Assembly: GCA_946885815.1 (NCBI GenBank) | Contig: CAMPHE010000068.1 | Span: 1 to 8,165 of the forward strand | Length of the DNA: 8,165 nucleotides | Source of the DNA: an uncultured Arenimonas sp. | GTDB lineage: Bacteria > Pseudomonadota > Gammaproteobacteria > Xanthomonadales > Xanthomonadaceae | Direction: 5' to 3' | Position numbers and translations under genes: made by a program | Notes under the pieces: model-generated | Told to the model about the DNA's origin: nothing | The model's database searches: none | The model's input: the letters and a program-made list of their open reading frames with translations, nothing else | In this document: piece by piece, positions 6,783 to 8,165 of the stretch | How positions within the stretch are numbered: the first letter of the stretch is position 1 | Layout of the letters: the number at the start of each line of letters is the position of its first letter

Positions 6783-8027
6783 ATGCCGAGCCCGATCCCC
6801 ACCGCCGCCGCGCCCTGGCGCCTGCCGGGCATGCCGAACCTGCATTCGCATGCGTTCCAGCGGGCGATGGCCGGCCTCGCGGAGCGGCAGACGCATCCCG
6901 AGGACAGCTTCTGGACGTGGCGCGAGCTGATGTATCGCTTCGCCGGCCGGGTGACGCCCGACAGCCAGCATGCGATCGCGAGCCAGCTGTACGCCGAGAT
7001 GCTGGCGGCCGGTTACACGACGGTCTGCGAATTCCACTATCTGCATCACCATCCGGACGGCCGGCCGTACGACGACCCGGCGGCGATGTCGAAATCGCTG
7101 GTCGCCGCGGCGCGCGACACCGGCATCCGGCTGACGCTGCTGCCGGTGCTGTACATGACCGGCGGCTTCGACGGCCGGCCGCTGTCGGACCGGCAGAAGC
7201 GTTTCGGCCACACGCTCGACGCGTACCTGGCGCTGGTGCAGTCGCTGCGCGCGCTGGAAGACGACACGCTGCGCGTCGGCGTCGCGTTGCACAGCCTGCG
7301 CGCGGTGCCGGAAGCGGCGATGCAGGCGCTGCTCGGCGCGATCGACGGCCAGCGCTTGCCTGTCCACATCCATATCGCCGAGCAGGTGGGCGAGGTGCAG
7401 GACTGCGAAGCGCTGCGTGGCGCGCGCCCGGTCGAGTGGCTGCTCGCGAACGCGCCGGTCGACGACGCGTGGACGCTGGTGCATGCCACGCACCTGACGC
7501 CCGCCGAAGTGCAGGGCATCGCCGCCAGCGGCGCGACGGTGGCGATCTGCCCGACCACCGAGGCCAACCTCGGCGACGGGCTGTTCCCGCTGCGCGACTA
7601 CCTCGCGGCCGGCGGGCACTGGGGCATCGGCTCGGACTCGCATGTGTCGGTGTCGCCGGTGGAGGAGCTGCGCTGGCTCGAATACGGGCAGCGACTGGCG
7701 GCGCGGCGCCGCAACATCGCCGTGTCGGGGGACGAGACGAGTACCGGCGCGCTGCTGTATTCGCAGGCGCTGGCCGGCGGGCTGCGCGCGTGCGGGCAGC
7801 CGCCTGCGGCGGCCGACGATTTCGTCGTGCTCGACGCCGATGCCGCGGCGCTCGCGTGCGCGACCGCCGACGATCTGCACGATCGCGTCGTGTTCGGCGG
7901 CAACCGGCCGCTGGTGGACGCGGTGCATGTCGCCGGACGGCAGGTGGTCGTCGGCGGGCGGCATCGCGACGCGGCGGCGATCGGTCGGCGATACCGCGAC
8001 GCGATGCGTACGCTGCTGTCGGACTGA
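6783..8027 (+). CDS. hutF: Formimidoylglutamate deiminase (HutF), N-terminally short
   Basis: Hydrolyses N-formimino-L-glutamate to N-formyl-L-glutamate and ammonia, the step after HutI in the five-step histidine pathway. The 414 residues keep the full active site: H21 and H23 in [24 protein letters not shown], the substrate motif LHSLRAV (169-175), H197 and E200 in HIHIAEQ, H234 in LVHATH, and D285 in GIGSDSHVS. These fall at a constant offset of 35 from the ligands I recall for Pseudomonas aeruginosa HutF (H56, H58, H232, E235, H269, D320). The barrel is therefore collinear and only the N-terminal beta-strand region is missing. ATG 6747 would add 12 residues ([11 protein letters not shown]) unlike the family and would leave 11 bases to the divergent gene, so 6783 is preferred, though neither start has a Shine-Dalgarno site. 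The C-terminus is complete. Confidence 0.92.
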   Translation: MPSPIPTAAAPWRLPGMPNLHSHAFQRAMAGLAERQTHPEDSFWTWRELMYRFAGRVTPDSQHAIASQLYAEMLAAGYTTVCEFHYLHHHPDGRPYDDPAAMSKSLVAAARDTGIRLTLLPVLYMTGGFDGRPLSDRQKRFGHTLDAYLALVQSLRALEDDTLRVGVALHSLRAVPEAAMQALLGAIDGQRLPVHIHIAEQVGEVQDCEALRGARPVEWLLANAPVDDAWTLVHATHLTPAEVQGIAASGATVAICPTTEANLGDGLFPLRDYLAAGGHWGIGSDSHVSVSPVEELRWLEYGQRLAARRRNIAVSGDETSTGALLYSQALAGGLRACGQPPAAADDFVVLDADAAALACATADDLHDRVVFGGNRPLVDAVHVAGRQVVVGGRHRDAAAIGRRYRDAMRTLLSD

Positions 8028-8052
8028 CCGCGCGGCGCGCCGCCGTGGGGGT

Positions 8053-8165
8053 GTCGCGCCGTTCGCGCAGGGCGCGCCGTACCTGCTGGCGCGCGTGCAG
8101 TTCCCCGGGCGCGTGCTGTTCGACGCGCTGGTGCACCTGCCGCTGCTGCTGCCGCCGGTGCTGAC
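8053..8165 (+). CDS. modB: Molybdate ABC transporter permease (ModB)-like fragment, partial
   Basis: The frame reads YLLARVQFPGRVLFDALVHL followed by PLLLPPVL to the window end. This matches the region of ModB after the first membrane helix (family pattern A-W/Y-LLAR-x-x-FPG-x-x-L-x-D-x-LHLPLVLPPVV). ModB is the inner-membrane permease of the molybdate transporter. Similarity may reach back to APF (8056-8064), but the roughly 30 residues that normally form the start and first helix are not found in any plus frame between hutF and here. In this frame the only nearby ordinary start is GTG 8095, which would omit the helix; an in-frame ATG at 7927 overlaps hutF and encodes Arg-rich, non-membrane sequence. 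Either the gene is 5'-truncated (a pseudogene) or the junction is a deletion or assembly artefact. The 3' end is cut by the window, so intactness downstream is unknown. Confidence 0.55.

Noticed and set aside
4316..6832. One continuous minus-strand frame that would fuse an 800-residue protein to HutI.
   Set aside because: The part upstream of 5554 is Arg/Ala-rich out-of-phase translation of the CoA-transferase gene, without domain features. HutI similarity begins at GTG 5554, which has its own Shine-Dalgarno site.
6736..8136. Long N-terminal extension of the CoA-transferase frame antisense to hutF.
   Set aside because: The extension is low-complexity Arg/Ala/Pro sequence, a GC-rich shadow of hutF. 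The conserved family start [11 protein letters not shown] is at 6735.
6416..8164. Long plus-strand frame through the hutF region as a separate gene.
   Set aside because: It is out of phase with hutF, Arg-rich, and ends by misreading the modB-like segment in the wrong frame.

Overview
The window is very GC-rich (about 70% by eye) and almost fully coding. Several traits point to a gammaproteobacterium of the Xanthomonadaceae/Lysobacter type: a bTHX ribosomal protein beginning MGRGDKKTAKGKR, GTAG-type REP palindromes, a five-step histidine pathway using HutF, and frequent GTG or Shine-Dalgarno-poor starts. This placement is inferred from gene content, not from a marker gene.

Layout: (1) 26-1294 (+), an exported M14-type zinc amidohydrolase/deacylase (succinylglutamate desuccinylase/aspartoacylase family). 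(2) 1308-3431 (-), a ZnuD-like TonB-dependent receptor with two histidine-rich segments, convergent with gene 1. (3) 3432-3503, a short AT-rich divergent promoter with a degenerate Zur-like operator. (4) 3504-3905 (+), a small MerC-family membrane protein. (5) 4013-4192 (+), bTHX with a Lys/Ala/Pro-rich tail, followed by a REP pair and a strong intrinsic terminator. (6) 4316-5554 (-) hutI and 5551-6735 (-), a CaiB/BaiF-family CoA-transferase, which overlap by GTGA and form one operon read caiB-like -> hutI. (7) 6783-8027 (+) hutF, divergent from that operon. (8) 8053-8165 (+), an incomplete modB-like reading frame that runs off the window.

Two functional units can be read. The receptor and the MerC protein probably form a metal (likely zinc) acquisition pair sharing one divergent regulatory region. 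HutI and HutF perform consecutive steps of histidine catabolism (imidazolonepropionate -> formiminoglutamate -> formylglutamate); hutH, hutU and hutG are not in the window. The CoA-transferase resembles the glutarate/succinyl-CoA subgroup and is an unexpected operon partner for hutI.

No tRNA, rRNA, CRISPR array, insertion sequence or phage gene was seen, and no gene-free stretch exceeds about 125 bases. I do not see a clearly new defence or mobile system. The most unusual points are the caiB-like/hutI coupling, the N-terminally short HutF, the H1-like tail on bTHX, REP sequence forming a stop codon, and the headless modB frame.
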